Source of the DNA: Pleurodeles waltl
Lineage: Eukaryota; Chordata; Amphibia; Caudata; Salamandridae
Assembly: GCF_031143425.1 (NCBI RefSeq)
Contig: NC_090441.1
Coordinates: 221,646,928 to 221,710,927, forward strand
Reading direction: 5' to 3'
DNA: 64,000 nucleotides
Position numbers and translations under genes: made by a program. Below, piece by piece: positions 31,178 through 43,984 of the stretch (its first letter is position 1; each line of letters begins with the position of its first letter). A model generated the notes under the pieces. The model was given only the letters and a program-made list of their open reading frames with translations, did not search any database and had not been told where the DNA came from.

Positions 31178-34100
31178 AAATCAAATCAAATCATTAACAT
31201 TTATAAAGCGCGCTACTCACCCGTGCGGGTCTCAAGGCGCTAAGGGGAAGGGGGGTTACTGCTGCTCGAAAAGCCAGGTCTTGAGGAGTCTCCGGAATGC
31301 GGAGTGGTCCTGGGTGGTCCTGAGGCTGGTGGGGAGGGTGTTCCAAGTCTTGGCTGCCAGGTAGGAGAAGGACCTCCCACCCGCCATGGAGCGGCGGATG
31401 CGAGGGACGGCAGCGAGCGCGAGGCCGGTGGAACGGAGGAGACGGGTGGGGGCGTAGAAGCTGAGGCGACGGTTGAGGTATTCAGGTCCCTTGTCGTGGA
31501 GGGCTTTGTGTGCGTGGGTGAGAAGTCGGAAGGTGATCCTTTTGCTGACTGGGAGCCAATGCAGGTGTCTCAGGTGTGCGGAGATGTGGCTGTTTCGGGG
31601 TACATCGAGGATGAGGCGGGCGGAGGCGTTTTGAATACGCTGCAGACGTTTTTGGAGTTTTGCGGTGGTCCCAGCATAAAGGGTGTTGCCGTAGTCCAGG
31701 CGGCTGGTGACTAGGGCGTGGATCACGGTTTTTCTGGTGTCGGTGGGGATCCAGCGGAAGATCTTGCGGAGCATGTGGAGGGTGAGGAAGCAGGAGGAGG
31801 ACACGGCATTGACTTGTTTGGTCATGGTGAGAAGAGGGTCCAAGATGAAGCCGAGGTTGCGGGCGTGGTCTGAGGGGGTTGGTGCAGTGCCAAGGGCCGT
31901 GGGCCACCAGGAGTCGTCCCATGCTGTCGGGGTGTTACCGAGGATGAGGACTTCCATTTTGTCAGAGTTCAGTTTTAGACGGCTGAGCCTCATCAAATCT
32001 GCGACGTCCTTAATGCCATCTTGTAGGTTGGTCTTAGCGCTGGCGGGGTCCTTGGTGAGGGAAAGTATAAGTTGAGTGTCGTCGGCGTAAGAGGTGTTGA
32101 AGATGTTGTGCTTGCGTACGATTTAGACATTGAAGAGTGTCGGGCTGAGCGAGGAGCCTTGAGGGACGCCGCAGATGATCTTGGTGGGGTCTGAGCGAAA
32201 AGGTGGGAGGTAGACTCTTTGAGAGCGGTTGGAGAGGAAGGAGGCGATCCAGTCCACGGCCTGGCCTTAGATCCCGGTGGAGCGGAGGTGGGTTATTAGG
32301 GTGCGGTGACAGACGGTGTCGAAGGCAGCCGAGAGGTCGAGGAGGATGAGGGCGACTGTTTCACTGTTGTCCATCAGGGTTCTGATGTCGTCTGTGACTG
32401 AGATGAGGGCGGTTTCAGTGCTGTGGTTGGTTCGGAATCCGGATTGTGAGGGGTCGAGAAGGTTGTTGTCTTCCAGGAAGTTGGTAAGCTGTTTGTTGAC
32501 GGTCTTCTCTATTACCTTGGCAGGGAAGGGGAGGAGCGAGATGGGGCGGAAGTTCTTCAGGTCGCTTGGGTCAGCCGTAGGTTTCTTTAGTAGGGCGTTG
32601 ACTTCGGCGTGTTTCCAGCTTTCGGGGAAGGTAGCAGATGAAAATGAGGAGTTGATGATGGTCTGGAGGTGCGGGGCGATGATGTCGTCGGCTTTATTGA
32701 AGATGAAGTGAGGGCAGAGGTCCGAGGGGGTGCCGGAGTGGATAGAGTTCATGGTGGTGTTGGTCTCTTCAGTGTTGATGTGGGTCCAGGCGTTGAGGGT
32801 GATGGCAGGGTGTGTGGGTTCGGTGATGCTTGGTTGGGTCTGGTGTCCGAAGCTGTTGTGGAGGTCGGTGATCTTGCGATGGAAGAAGGTGGCGAGGGAG
32901 TTGCACAGGTCTTGTGAGGGCGTGATGGCGTTGGCGTTGGCGTTGGGGTTGGAGAACTCTTTAACGATGTTGAAGAGTTCTCTGCTGTTGTGGCTGTTTT
33001 TGTCCAGTCTGTCGGTGAAGAAATTCCTTTCGGCTGCGCGGATCAGGTGGTGGTGTTCGCGGGTTGCGTTTTTGAGGGCGGTTATGTTGTCAGCGGTGTG
33101 GTCCTTGCGCCAGGCTTTCTCGAGGGCGCGACAGGTTTTTTTCGATTCCTTAATGGTGTCAGAGAACCAGAGAGGTTTTTTGGTGGTGGCCTGTCGATGC
33201 GTGCGTCTGAGTGGAGCAAGGTTGTCTGCGCAGTTGGTGATCCAGTTCGTTAGCCTGAGGGATGCGTCGTTGGGGTCGGTGGTGAGGGTAGGTTGGTTGA
33301 CGCTGAGCGTGGAGAAGAGCTGTTCTTCGGGGATTTTGTTCCACTGTCGATGAGGGATGGGTTGAGTGCGGAGGTGGCGGGTCTCGCGTCGGAATGTGAA
33401 GTGGACACAGCTGTGGTCGGTCCAGTGTAGAGAGAAGGCGTGGCTGAAGTAGACGTGTTTGCTGGCGGAGAAGATGGGGTCAAGCGTGTGTCCGGCGATG
33501 TGGGTGGGGGTGTTCACCAGTTGCTTGAGGCCTAGGTTGGCGAGGTTGTCGAGCAGGGCGGTGGTGTTGGGGTCGTTGTTCTGTTCCAGATGGAAGTTGA
33601 GGTCGCCTAGGAGGATGTAGTCCTGCGAGGCAAGGGCGTGCGGGGAGACAAAGTCGGTGATGGAGTCGCTGAAAGGGGCACGTGGTCCGGGGGGATGGTA
33701 GATGAGGGATCCTCTGAGGGTGGTCCTGGGGTCGGTACGAATCTGGAAATGCAGGTGTTCTGCGGCGCGGGGGTGTCTTCGGTGGAGGTGGTGACGCTGA
33801 TGGAGTCTTTGAAGACGATGGCGATTCCTCCTCCAACCTGGTTGGTGCGGTCTTTCCTGGAAATCTTGTAGCCTTCGGGGATGGCTATGGCGATGTCTGG
33901 GGCCGAAGAGGCGTTCATCCAGGTCTCCGTGATGAAGACGACGTCCGGTGCTGTGGAGTCCAGGAGGTCCCAATTCAACGGCATGCTTGTGGACGGATCG
34001 AGCATTGACCAGGATGCATTTGAGGTGGTTGATGGCGCGTGGGCTGGTGGTCATAGTAGTTGCGTGGTGGAAGATACGTTTGCAGGAGTGGCAGGCGAAA

Positions 34101-34250
34101 GGTCCATGGGTACGTTTTGGGTTAGCTTGGAAGCAGGTGTTGGAGCGTCCTGGGTTGAGGGCGTGGAGGTTGGTGGGGTCGTAGCGGAGCAGAGGGGTTT
34201 GGGAGTGCTGAGGACCAGGGGTCGTGGCGCTGGGCGCGGGCCAGGCGCGG
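31178..34250 (-). mobile_element. L2-clade LINE, 3.07 kb, 5'-truncated, TSD ACCC
   Basis: Inserted in E2 integrase, flanked by ACCC on both sides (31174-31177, 34251-34254). The 3' end on the minus strand has AGCGCCTTGAGACCC, a four-base loop GCAC, GGGT..GCGCTTTATAAATG, then a short TGATT repeat. A stem-loop near the end plus a short terminal repeat is the layout known for L2/UnaL2-like LINEs. The longer copy at 40323-44574 shows that about 1.2 kb of 5' sequence is missing. Confidence 0.88.
31256..34065 (-). pseudogene. L2 endonuclease-reverse transcriptase ORF (copy 1)
   Basis: An APE-type endonuclease (nicks target DNA) followed by non-LTR RT (target-primed reverse transcription). Endonuclease signs: KCILVNARSVHKH at the start, ETWMNASSAPD, GDLNFH near 33590-33606 and TDHSCVHF near 33395-33425. 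RT signs: FRPISLLPFPAKVIEK (about 32555), LILLDLSAAFDTV, CGVPQGSSLSPTLF and the active site YADD at 32079-32090. The C-terminal domain ends FEQQ and a stop at 31256. Frameshifts lie in the endonuclease, a stop replaces Gln after STGI (near 32267), and 18 bases present in copy 2 are missing between the PQG and YADD blocks. It is inactive. Its N-terminal half reads in frame with the adjoining E2 integrase frame, which is coincidental. Confidence 0.88.
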
Positions 34251-35945
34251 ACCCACACCTTCTGTCCTGGTTGGTACTGGATCAGAACAGCCTTCTGGCC
34301 ATGCCATTGCTTCTGGAGCTCTTGGCTGGCCTGAAGGTTTTTACTGGCCTTTTTCATGTACTCAGCCGTTCTGGATCTTAGGCCAAGTACATAGTCCACT
34401 ATGTCCTGTTTGTGAGCTTTTAAAGGTTGTTCCCATCCCTCCTTCACAAGTGTTAGTGGACCTCTTACAGGGTGTCCAAAGAGGAGTTCAAAGGGGCTGA
34501 AGCCCACTCCTTTCTGGGGTACCTCCCTGTAAGCAAAAAGGAGGCAAGGTAACAGGACATCCCATCTCCTCCTGAGTTTTTCAGGGAGTCCCATTATCAT
34601 ACCTTTGAGAGTTTTATTAAACTCTACCAGTCCATTAGTCTGTGGATGATAAGGAGTGGTGAATTTGTAGGTTACACTACATTCCTTCCACATAGCTTTC
34701 AGGTATTCAGGCATAAAGTTTCTACCCCTGTCTGATACAACCTCTTTTGAGAAACCCATCCTGGAAAAGATACCCAGGAGGGCTTTTGCCACTGCAGGTG
34801 CTGTAGTGGTCCTTAGAGGAATTGCTTCAGGATATCTTGTGGCATTGTCCACAACCACCAAGATAAACCTATTGCCTGAAGCAGTAGGAGGGTCAAGGGG
34901 GCCAACTATGTCAACCCCTACCCTTTCAAAGGGGACCCCAACCACAGGTAGTGGAATAAGGGGAGCCTTTGGTGTGCCACCAGTCTTGCCACTGGCTTGG
35001 AAGGTCACAGATGACTTGCAAAAATCTTTAGTGCCCTCTGACATCCTAGGCCAGTGAAACAGGGGGACAAGCCTTTCCCATGTTTTGATCTTGCCCAAAT
35101 GCCCATCCAAAGGAATGTCATGAGCAAGAGTTAGGAGGAATTCTCTGTACTGCAGGGGAATGGCCAATCTCCTGGCTGCTCCAGGTTTTGAGTCCCTTGC
35201 CTCGGTGTACAAGAGGTTTTCCTCCCAGTAAACTCTATGTGAGTCACTGACATCCCCATTTTGCTGTTTGACAGCTTGCTCTCTGAGACCCTCTAATGTG
35301 GGACAGGTTTGCTTTGCCACACTCAGCTCTTCCCTGGGAAGCCCCCCTCCACCCAAAAGCTCAGCAGTGTCTGCTGCCAGCTCATCTGGTGAAGGTTCTG
35401 CAAAGGGAGGAAATTCTTCTTCCTCAGAAGAAGAATCATCAGTAGAGGGAGGGATAGTGGGTAGGGATTTACCCTTGCTACCCCTAGCTTTAGGGAGCAC
35501 TTGGTCCATTGTTCCAGGATCCAAGTCACCCTGTCCTTTTTGCTTTTTGGCCTGAGCCATTGTCAAAGCAAAAATATGCCCAGGAATGCCCAGCATTGCT
35601 GCATGAGCCTCCAACTCCACTTCTGCCCAAGCTAATGTCTCTAAATCGTTCCCTAGTAGACAGTCTACAGGTAAATCTGAGGCCACCACAACTTTCTTTG
35701 GACCAGTAAACCCCCCCCCCCAGTTGAGATTCACAACAGCCATGGGGTGGCTAAGAGTGTTGTTATGAGCGTCTGTAAAATTCGTACTGCCGACCAAGTA
35801 GGTGTTGTTCAGGGTGCACCAGTTTCTTTATTACCATGGTAACACTGGCACCTGTGTCACTGTAGGCCTGAACCTCAACACCATTTATTAGGGGAAGTTG
35901 CTTGTACTTATCCATATTAAGGGGACAAGCAACTAAGGTGGCCAA
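34251..35945 (-). pseudogene. pol: E2 protease and integrase (integrase precedes RT)
   Basis: Going leftwards: protease with DTGASVTMV (about 35840-35870), the LLGNDLE segment, an acidic linker (SSEEEEFPPFAEPSPDELAA), then integrase, which inserts the cDNA. The zinc-binding HHCC is decayed: the histidines remain (AHDIPLDGHLG) but both cysteines are changed (CKSSVTFQ). The catalytic core is intact in sequence: Asp in VGVDIVGPL (about 34911), Asp in VSDRGRNF (about 34730) and Glu in NGLVEFNK, spaced D-35-E. The protease start is in another frame owing to a small indel, and a stop precedes it. Integrase upstream of RT is the Gmr1-like arrangement, visible here because RT lies further 3' at 29481-30834. 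Confidence 0.9.
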
Positions 35946-37195
35946 ATTAATGGCACCCTAAGAGACTAACACAGCCTCTGTGGTCTCTCTAACAAGACCA
36001 TCCCCAACTAAATTACCAAAAGTGAGCCCACCTACTCCCTTGGATTGGCTATTAGTAGGTTTGCTCCCACCACCACTGCTATTAATAGGGACAATAGAAT
36101 TTGGAGAAGGGATTGTGGTAGTAGGAGGTTTGGTGTTTTTCTTTGGACAACTGGCATAAATTGTCCAATGGCCTTTCACTTTACACAAATAACAGCAAGG
36201 CTTTTTAGGTTGGTTTGAAGAGGATTTGGACCCACCACCCCCACCACCCCCACCAGAGGATTTCTGTGGGTCTGATTAAGACTCATTTTTACTTTTTTCC
36301 CCACCCTTGTCAGAAGACTTACCATCCTTCTTCTTGCCATCCTTGTCACCCCAGTGTATGAACTTTTCTGTTCACTCTTGGTCTGACCCATTTGTCTGCC
36401 TTCTTTCTCAGTTCTTTGGGAGAGGTCAGATCCGAGTCCACTAGATATTGGTGTAACAAGTCAGACACACATTTATTCAGAATATGCTCTCTAGGAATAA
36501 GATTATACAGGCTTTCATAGTCAGAAACGTTACTGCCATGTAACCACCCCTCCATGGCCCTAACTGAACAGTCAACAAAGTCTATCCAGTCTTGTGAGGA
36601 CTCTTTTCTGGTGTCTCTGAACTTAATCTTGTATTGTTCAGTGGTTAAGCCAAATCCATCCAAGAGTGCATCCTTCAAAACTGCAAAATTGTTAGCATCA
36701 CTTTCTCTAACAGTAAGGAGCCTATCCCTACCCTTTCCATTGAAAGATAGCCACAATATAGCAGCCCGCTGCCTTTGAGGGCCCCCCTGTACCATACAGG
36801 CCCTCTCAAGTGCAGCAAACCACTTGTTGATGCCATCCCCCTCCTTGTAAGGGGGGACTATCTTGTGCAGATTCCTGGAATCATGCTCTCTAACAGGATT
36901 ACTATAAGGAATACTGCTGCTGCCACCATGGGGTCCTAACACCAATCTCTGTCTCTCCTTCTCCAGGTCTAGGGATTCCCTATCTAAGGCCAGCTGTTGC
37001 CGTTTAATCTTCAGTCTGGTTTCTTCAAGCCTCAACTTTTTGAGTTCCCTTTCTAACATGTTGTCTTCAGGGTGAGTGGGTTGGGAATGCTTGGACACAG
37101 AAGATAAATTGGAAACAACAGAGGGGGATCTGTCCCTAATTGACTGAACCCTAACAACTTGGCATCCTGGAATAAAGACTCCGCTACTATGATGG
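35946..37195 (-). pseudogene. gag: E2 gag, 5'-truncated and frameshifted
   Basis: Related to the gag at 47241. Parts seen in order: VRVQSIRDRSPS, a coiled coil starting NMLERELKKLRLEE, capsid (KIVPPYKEGDGINKWFAAL), the SCAN-like end (IPREHILNKC..LLHQYLVDSD), a basic linker, and a zinc knuckle whose first Cys remains (CYLCKVKGHW..YASC). Frame breaks lie near 36350-36391 and 36180, and a TAA lies in the linker. The first 100 or so residues and the 5' LTR are missing because E3 inserted at 37195/37196. The remainder is not found to the right of E3. Confidence 0.88.
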
Positions 37196-37300
37196 TGTAG
37201 GAAAGTGCCATCTTGCCTGGCATGTTACCCCAATATTTCAATGTATATATGTTGTTTTAGTCTACGTGTCACTGGGACCCTGCCAGGCAGGGCCCCAGTG

Positions 37301-40295
37301 TGTAGGAAAGTACCATCTTGCCTGGCATGTTACCCCCATTTTTCACTGTATATATGTTGTTTTACTTGTATGTGTCACTGGGACCCTGGTAACCCAGGGC
37401 CCCAGTGCTCATAAGTGTGCCTGAATGTGTTACCTGTGTAGTGACTAACTGTCTCACTGAGGCTCTGCTAATCAGAACCTCAGTGGTTATGCTCTCTCAT
37501 TTCTTTCCAAATTGTCACTAACAGGCTAGTGACCATTTTTACCAATTTACATTGGCTTACTGGAACACCCTTATAATTCCCTAGTATATGGTACTAAGGT
37601 ACCCAGGGTATTGGGGTTCCAGGAGATCCCTATGGGCTGCAGCAATTCTTTTGCCACCCATAGGGAGCTCTGACAATTCTTACACAGGCCTGCCACTGCA
37701 GCCTGAGTGAAATAACATCCACGTTATTTCACAGCCATTTTACACTGCACTTAAGTAACTTATAAGTCACCTATATGTCTAACCTTTACCTGGTAAAGGT
37801 TAGGTGCAAAGTTACTTAGTGGGAGGGCACCCTGGCACTAGCCAAGGTGCCCCCACATTGTTCAGAGCCAATTCCCTCAACTTTGTGAGTGCGGGGACAC
37901 CATTACACGCGTGCACTACATATAGGTCACTACCTATATGTAGCTTCACAATGGTAACTCCGAATATGGCCATGTAACATGTCTAAGATCATGGAATTGC
38001 CCCCTCTATGCCATCCTGGCATTGTTGGTACAATTCCATGATCCCAGTGGTCTGTAGCACAGACCCTGGTACTGCCAAACTGCCCTTCCTGGGGTTTCAC
38101 TGCAGCTGCTGCTGCTGCCAACCCCTCAGACAGGCATATGCCCTCCTGGGGTCCAGCCAGGCCTGGCCCAGGATGGCAGAACAAAGAACTTCCTCTGAGA
38201 GAGGGTGTGACACCCTCTCCCTTTGGAAAATGGTGTGAAGGCAGGGGAGGAGTAGCCTCCCCCAGCCTCTGGAAATGCTTTGTTGGGCACAGATGTGCCC
38301 AATTCTGCATAAGCCAGTCTACACCGGTTCAGGGACCCCTTAGCCCCTGCTCTGGCGCGAAACTGGACAAAGGAAAGGGGAGTGACCACTCCCCTGACCT
38401 GCACCTCCCCTGGGAGGTGTCCAGAGCTCCTCCAGTGTGCTCCAGACCTCTGCCATCTTGGAAACAGAGGTGCTGCTGGCACACTGGACTGCTCTGAGTG
38501 GCCAGTGCCACCAGGTGACGTCAGAGACTCCTTCTGATAGGCTCCTTCAGGTGTTAGTAGCCTATCCTCTCTCCTAAGTAGCCAAACCCTCTTTTCTGGC
38601 TATTTAGGGTCTCTGTCTCTGGGGAAACTTCAGATAACGAATGCATGAGCTCAGCCGAGTTCCTCTGCATCTCTCTCTTCACCTTCTGATAAGGAATCAA
38701 CTGCTGACCGCGCTGGAAGCCTGCAAACCTGCAACATAGTAGCAAAGACGACTACTGCAACTCTGTAACGCTGATCCTGCCGCCCTCTCGACTGTTTTCC
38801 TGCTTGTGCATGCTGTGGGGGTAGTCTGCCTCCTCTCTGCACCAGAAGCTCCGAAGAAATCTCCCGTGGGTCGACGGAATCTTCCCCCTGCAACTGCAGG
38901 CACGAAAAAGCTGCATTACCGGTCCCTTGGGTCTCCTCTCAGCACGACGAGCGAGGTCCCTCGAATCCAGCGACTCTGTCCAAGTGACCCCCACAGTCCA
39001 GTGACTCTTCAGTCCAAGTTTGGTGGAGGTAAGTCCTTGCCTCACCTCGCTGGGCTGCATTGCTGGGAACCGCGACTTTGCAGCTACTCCGGCCCCTGTG
39101 CACTTCCGGCGGAAATCCTTTGTGCACAGCCAAGCCTGGGTCCACGGCACTCTAACCTGCATTGCACGACTTTCTAAGTTGGTCTCCGGCGACGTGGGAC
39201 TCCTTTGTGCAACTTCGGCGAGCACCATTTCACGCATCCTCATAGTGCCTGTTTCTGGCACTTCTCCGGGTGCTACCGGCTTCAGAGAGGGCTCTTTGTC
39301 TTGCTCGACGTCACTTCTCTCTGCTGGTCCAAATTGCGACCTTCTGGTCCCTCCTGGGCCTCAGCAGTGTCCAAAAACGCTAACCGCACGATTTGCAGCT
39401 AGCAAGGCTTGTTGGCGTTCTTTCGGCGGGAAAACACTTCTGCACGACTCTCCACGGCAAGTGGGATTTGTCCACCAAAGGGGAGGTCTCTAGCCCTTTT
39501 CGTTCCTGCAGAAACCTCAGCTTCTTCTGTCCAGTAGAAGCTTCTTTGCACCCGCAGCTGGCATTTCCTGGGCATTTGCCCATCTCCGACTTGCTTGTGA
39601 CTTTTGGACTTGGTCCCCTTGTTCCACCGGTACCCTAGATTGGAAATCCACAGTTGTTGCATTGCTGGTTTGTGTCTTTCCTGCATTATTCCTCTAACAC
39701 GACTTCTTTGTCCTTAGGGGAACTTTAGTGCACTTTGCACTCACTTTTCAGGGTCTTGGGCAGGGTTATTTTTCTAACTCTCACTATTTTCTAATAGTCC
39801 CAGCGACCCTCTACAAGGTCACATAGGTTTGGGGTCCATTCGTGGTTCGCATTCCACTTTTGGAGTATATGGTTTGTGTTGCCCCTATCCCTATGTTTCC
39901 CCATTGCATCCTATTGTAACTATACATTGTTTGCACTGTTTTCTAAGACTATACTGCATATTTTTGCTATTGTGTATATATATCTTGTGTATATTTCCTA
40001 TCCTCTCACTGAGGGTACACTCTAAGATACTTTGGCATATTGTCATAAAAATAAAGTACCTTTTTTTTTAGTATAACTGTGTATTGTGTTTTCTTATGAT
40101 ATTGTGCATATGACACTAAGTGGTACTGTAGTAGCTTCACACGTCTCCTAGTTCAGCCTAAGCTGCTCTGCTAAGCTACCATTATCTATCAGCCTAAGCT
40201 GCTAGACACCCTATACACTAATAAGGGATAACTGGGCCTGGTGCAAGGTGCAAGTACCCCTTGGTACTCACTACAAGCCAGTCCAGCCTCCTACA
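37301..40295 (+). mobile_element. solo LTR (+) within the E3 5' LTR, TSD CAGTG
   Basis: A complete 2,995-base LTR with TGTAGGAAAG..TCCTACA ends, flanked by CAGTG (37296-37300, 40296-40300). Same orientation as its host LTR. The U3 palindromes are intact. An AATAAA near 40050 is followed by a run of Ts where others have TTTATTTTTAG. Confidence 0.93.
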
Positions 40296-40402
40296 CAGTG
40301 CTCATAAGTATGTGCCCTGTATCAAATCAAATCATTAACATTTATAAAGCGCGCTACTCACCCGTGCGGGTCTCAAGGCGCTAGGGGAAAGGGGGGGGTT
40401 AC

Positions 40403-43170
40403 TGCTGCTCGAATAGCCAGGTTTTTAGCAGTCTCCGGAAAGCGGAGTGGTCCTGGGTGGTCCTGAGGCTGGTGGGGAGGGAGTTCCAGGTCTTGGCCGC
40501 TAGGAAGGAAAAAGATCTCCCACCCGCCGTGGAGCGGCAGATGCGAGGGACGGCAGCGAGTGCGAGACCAGAGGAACGGAGGAGGCGGGTGGGGACGTAG
40601 AAGCTGAGGCGTCGGTTGAGGTATTCCGGTCCCTTGTTGTGGAGGGCTTTGTGTGCGTGGGTGAGAAGTCAAAAGGTGATCCTTTTGCGGACTGGGAGCC
40701 AATGCAGGTGTCTCAGGTGTGCGGAGATGTGGCTGTTGCGCGGTACGTCGAGGATGAGGCGTGCCGATGCGTTTTGAATGCTTTGCAGGCGATTTTGGAG
40801 TTTGGCTGTGGTCCCAGCGTAGAGGGTGTTGCTGTAGTCCAGGCGGCTCGTGACGAGGGCGTGGGTCACGGTTTTTCTAGTGTCGGCGGGGATCCAGTGG
40901 AAGATCTTGCGGAGCATGCGGAGGGTGAGGAAGCAGGCGGAGGACACGGCGTTGACTTGCTTGGTCATGGTGAGAAGAGGGTCCAAGATGAAGCCGAGGT
41001 TGCGGGCGTGGTCTGTGGGGGTCGGTGCGGTGCCGAGGGCCGTGGGCCACCAGGAGTCATCCCAGGCAGACGGGGTGTTGCCGAGGATGAGGGCTTCCAT
41101 TTTTTCAGAGTTCAGCTTTAGGCGGCTGAGCCTCATCCAATCTGCGACATCCTTCATACCCTCTTGTAGGTTGGTCTTGGCGCTGGCGGGGTCCTTGGTG
41201 AGGGAGAGTATAAGTTGGGTGTCGTCGGCGTAGGAGGTGATGATGATGTCGTGCTTGCGAACGATGTTGGCGAGGGGGCTCATGTAGACATTGAAGAGTG
41301 TCGGGCTGAGCGATGAGCCTTGAGGTACGCCGCAGATGATCTCGGTGGGTTCTGAGCGAAACGGAGGGAGGTAAACTGTTTGGGAACGGTTTGAGAGGAA
41401 GGAGGCGATCCAGTCCAGGGCCTGGCCTTGGATCCCGGTGGAGCGGAGGCGGGTGATTGGGGTGCGGTGACAGACGGTGTCGAAGGCAGCCGAGAGGTCA
41501 AGGAGAATGAGGGCGACTGTTTCACCGTTGTCCATCAGGGTTCTGATGTCGTCAGTGACTGAGATGAGGGCGGTTCCCGTGCTGTGGTTGGTTCGGAATC
41601 CGGTTTGTGAAGGGTTGAGCAGGTTGTTGTTTTCCAGGAAGGTGGTCAGCTGTTTGTTGGCGGTCTTCTCTATTACCTTGGCTGGGAAAGGCAGAAGAGA
41701 GATGGGGCGGAAGTTTTTCAGGTCGCTCGGGTCAGCCGTAGGTTTCTTTAGTAGGGCGTTGACTTCGGCGTGTTTCCAGCATTCGGGGAAGGTAGCAGAA
41801 GAAAAAGAAGAGTTGATGACGGTCTGGAGGTGCGGGCGATGATGTCGTCGGCTTTGTTAAAGATGAAGTGAGGGCAGGGGTCCGAAGGGGCGCCGGAGTG
41901 GATAGAGTTCATGATGGATTTGGTTTCTTCAGTGTTGATGGTTGTTGAAGGTAATGGCCGGGGGTGCGGGTTCGGTGGTGTCATGTTGGGTCTGTTGTCC
42001 GAAGCTGTCGTGGAGGTCGCTGATCTTGCGATGGAAGAAAGTGGCGAGGGATTCGCACAAATCCTGTGAGGGCGTGACGGCGTTGGAGTTGGAGAACTCC
42101 TTGACGATGCTGAAGAGTTCTCTGCTGTTGTGGCTGTTTTTGTCCAGTCTGTCGGTGAAAAAGTTCTTTTTAGCAGCGCGGATCAGGCGGTGGTGTTCGC
42201 GGGTAGCGTTCTTGAGGGCGGTCATGTTGTCCGCGGTGTGGTCCTTGCGCCAGGCCTTCTCGAGGGTGCGACAAGTTTTCTTTGATTCTTTGAGGGTGTC
42301 AGAGAACCAGAGAGGTTTTTTGGTGTTGGTCTGTCGATGCGTGCGTTTGAGGGGAGCAAGGTTGTCTGCGCAATTGGAGATCCAGTTTGTGAGGCTGAGG
42401 GCTGCGTCGTTGGGGTCGGTGGTGAGGGTGGGTTGGTTGGCGGTGACTGCTGAGAAGAGTTGCTCTTCGGGGATCTTGTTCCACTGTCGACGAGGGATGG
42501 GTTGAGTGCGGAGGTGGCGGGTCTCACGTCGGAATGTGAAGTGGACACAGCTGTGGTCGGTCCAGTGTAGAGCGGAGGTGTGGCTGAAGAAGTTGGTTTG
42601 CTGGCGGAGAAGATAGGGTCAAGCTTGTGTCCAGCGATGTGGGTGGCGGTGTTCACCAGTTGTTTGAGGCCGAGGTTGGTGAGGTTGGCGAGCAGGATGG
42701 TGATGTTGGGGTCGTTGTTTTGTTCCAGATGGAAGTTGAGGTCGCCTAGGAGGATGTAGTCCGGTGAGGCGAGGGCGTGCGGGGAGATGAAGTCGGCGAT
42801 GGCGTCGCTGAAGGGGGCGCGCGGTCCGGGAGGACGGTAGACGAGGGATCCTCTGAGGGTGGTCCTTCGGTCGGTGCGAATCTGAAAATGCAGGTGTTCA
42901 GCGGCGAGAGGGGTGTCTTCGGTGGAGGTGGTGACGCTGATAGAGTCTTTGAAGACGATGGCGATACCTCCTCCTACTTGGTTGGTGCGGTCTTTTCTGG
43001 AGATCTTGTAGCCTTCGGGGATGGCGGTGGCGGTGTCTGGAGCAGAGGAGGCATTCATCCAGGTCTCCGTGATGAAGGCGACGTCCGGTGCTGTGGAGTC
43101 CAGGAGGTCCCAGAGTTCAACGGAGTGCTTGTGGACGGATCGAGCGTTGACCAGGATGCACTTGAGGTGG
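40403..43170 (-). pseudogene. L2 endonuclease-reverse transcriptase ORF (copy 2)
   Basis: Same enzyme as at 31256-34065 and better preserved in RT. Endonuclease: ITETWMNASSAPDT, GGIAIVFKDS and GDLNFH (about 42731-42747), with a frame change near 42560. RT: LILLDLSAAFDTV, CGVPQGSSLSPTLFNVYMSPLANIV and the active site YADD at 41221-41232. A continuous RT stretch runs 41535-40669 and ends in a TGA after RKRITF, where copy 1 has CGA (R). Downstream residues (AHKAL..GPEYLNRRLSFY) remain readable in another frame. The fuller PQG-to-YADD segment shows that copy 1 has an 18-base deletion. Confidence 0.88.
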
Positions 43171-43729
43171 TAGATGGCGCGTGGGCTTGTGGTCGTGGTA
43201 GTTGCGTGGTGGAAGATGCGTTTGCAGGAGTTGCAGGCGAAGGGTCCATGGGTGCGTTTGGGGTGAGCTTGGAAGCAGGTGTTGGAGCGTCCTGGGTTGA
43301 GGGCGAGGAGGGTGGTGGGGTCGAAACGGATCAGCGGGGCTTGGGAGAGCTGGGGACCAGGGGTCGTGGCGCTGGGCGCGGGCCAGGCACGGACAGGCGC
43401 AGACGCACTCGCACAGCGGGCGCCATATGAGGTAGGAGGGGGGGAGGGGTCAGCTGGGGGCGAATGGGAGCTGGGGGGCGGGGGCGTTCAGGAGGTCGCA
43501 GCGGGAAGCGGGAAAGCGCGAAGGGGGGGCAGGTAGAGTGAGAAGAGCTGGAGGAGGGGGGTTTAAGGGTGGAGGGGGGTGAGTGTTAGGAGGTTTGGGA
43601 GATTAGGAAGAGAGATAGGAGTAGGGTTGTGAAGATAGGGGAGGGAGGGTTGTAGAGGTGGGTGAGGGTGAGAGGTAGAGTGAGAGGATAGGAAGAACAG
43701 GTAATAGAGGGGGTGGCGGGAAGGGGGGG

Positions 43730-43910
43730 AGAGATAGAGAAATAGATAGAGAAAATGGATAGATGCAGAAATCGATAGAGAAATAGATAGATAGAGAGAT
43801 AGGTAGATAGGAGGAGGTGGAGAGTGAGGGAGTTAGATAGTGAGATAGAGAGATAGAGAGATAGGTGGATAGGAGGAGAGAGGGAGGTAGATAGCGAATG
43901 GGTTAGATAG
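43730..43910. repeat. GATA-rich simple repeat in the L2 leader
   Basis: Repeated AGATAGAGA/AATAGATAGA units on the + strand, part of the AG-biased 5' region of the L2. No stems or coding features. Confidence 0.85.
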
Positions 43911-43984
43911 GGGTGATAGAGAGGGGGAGGCGAGTGAGGGAGGGGGATGAGGAAGGAGCAGGAGGGCAGGCGCGGGGAGAAGAA

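Noticed and set aside
31304..34381. Several long + strand open frames (136-207 codons) across 31.3-34.4 kb
   Set aside because: They are antisense to the L2 endonuclease/RT, whose minus-strand reading shows recognisable motifs. The openness comes from GC-rich codons on the opposite strand.
32267..35797. A single 1,176-codon minus-strand frame suggesting a fusion protein of integrase and LINE endonuclease/RT
   Set aside because: The junction at 34250/34251 is an L2 insertion edge with an ACCC target duplication, so the in-frame continuation is accidental.
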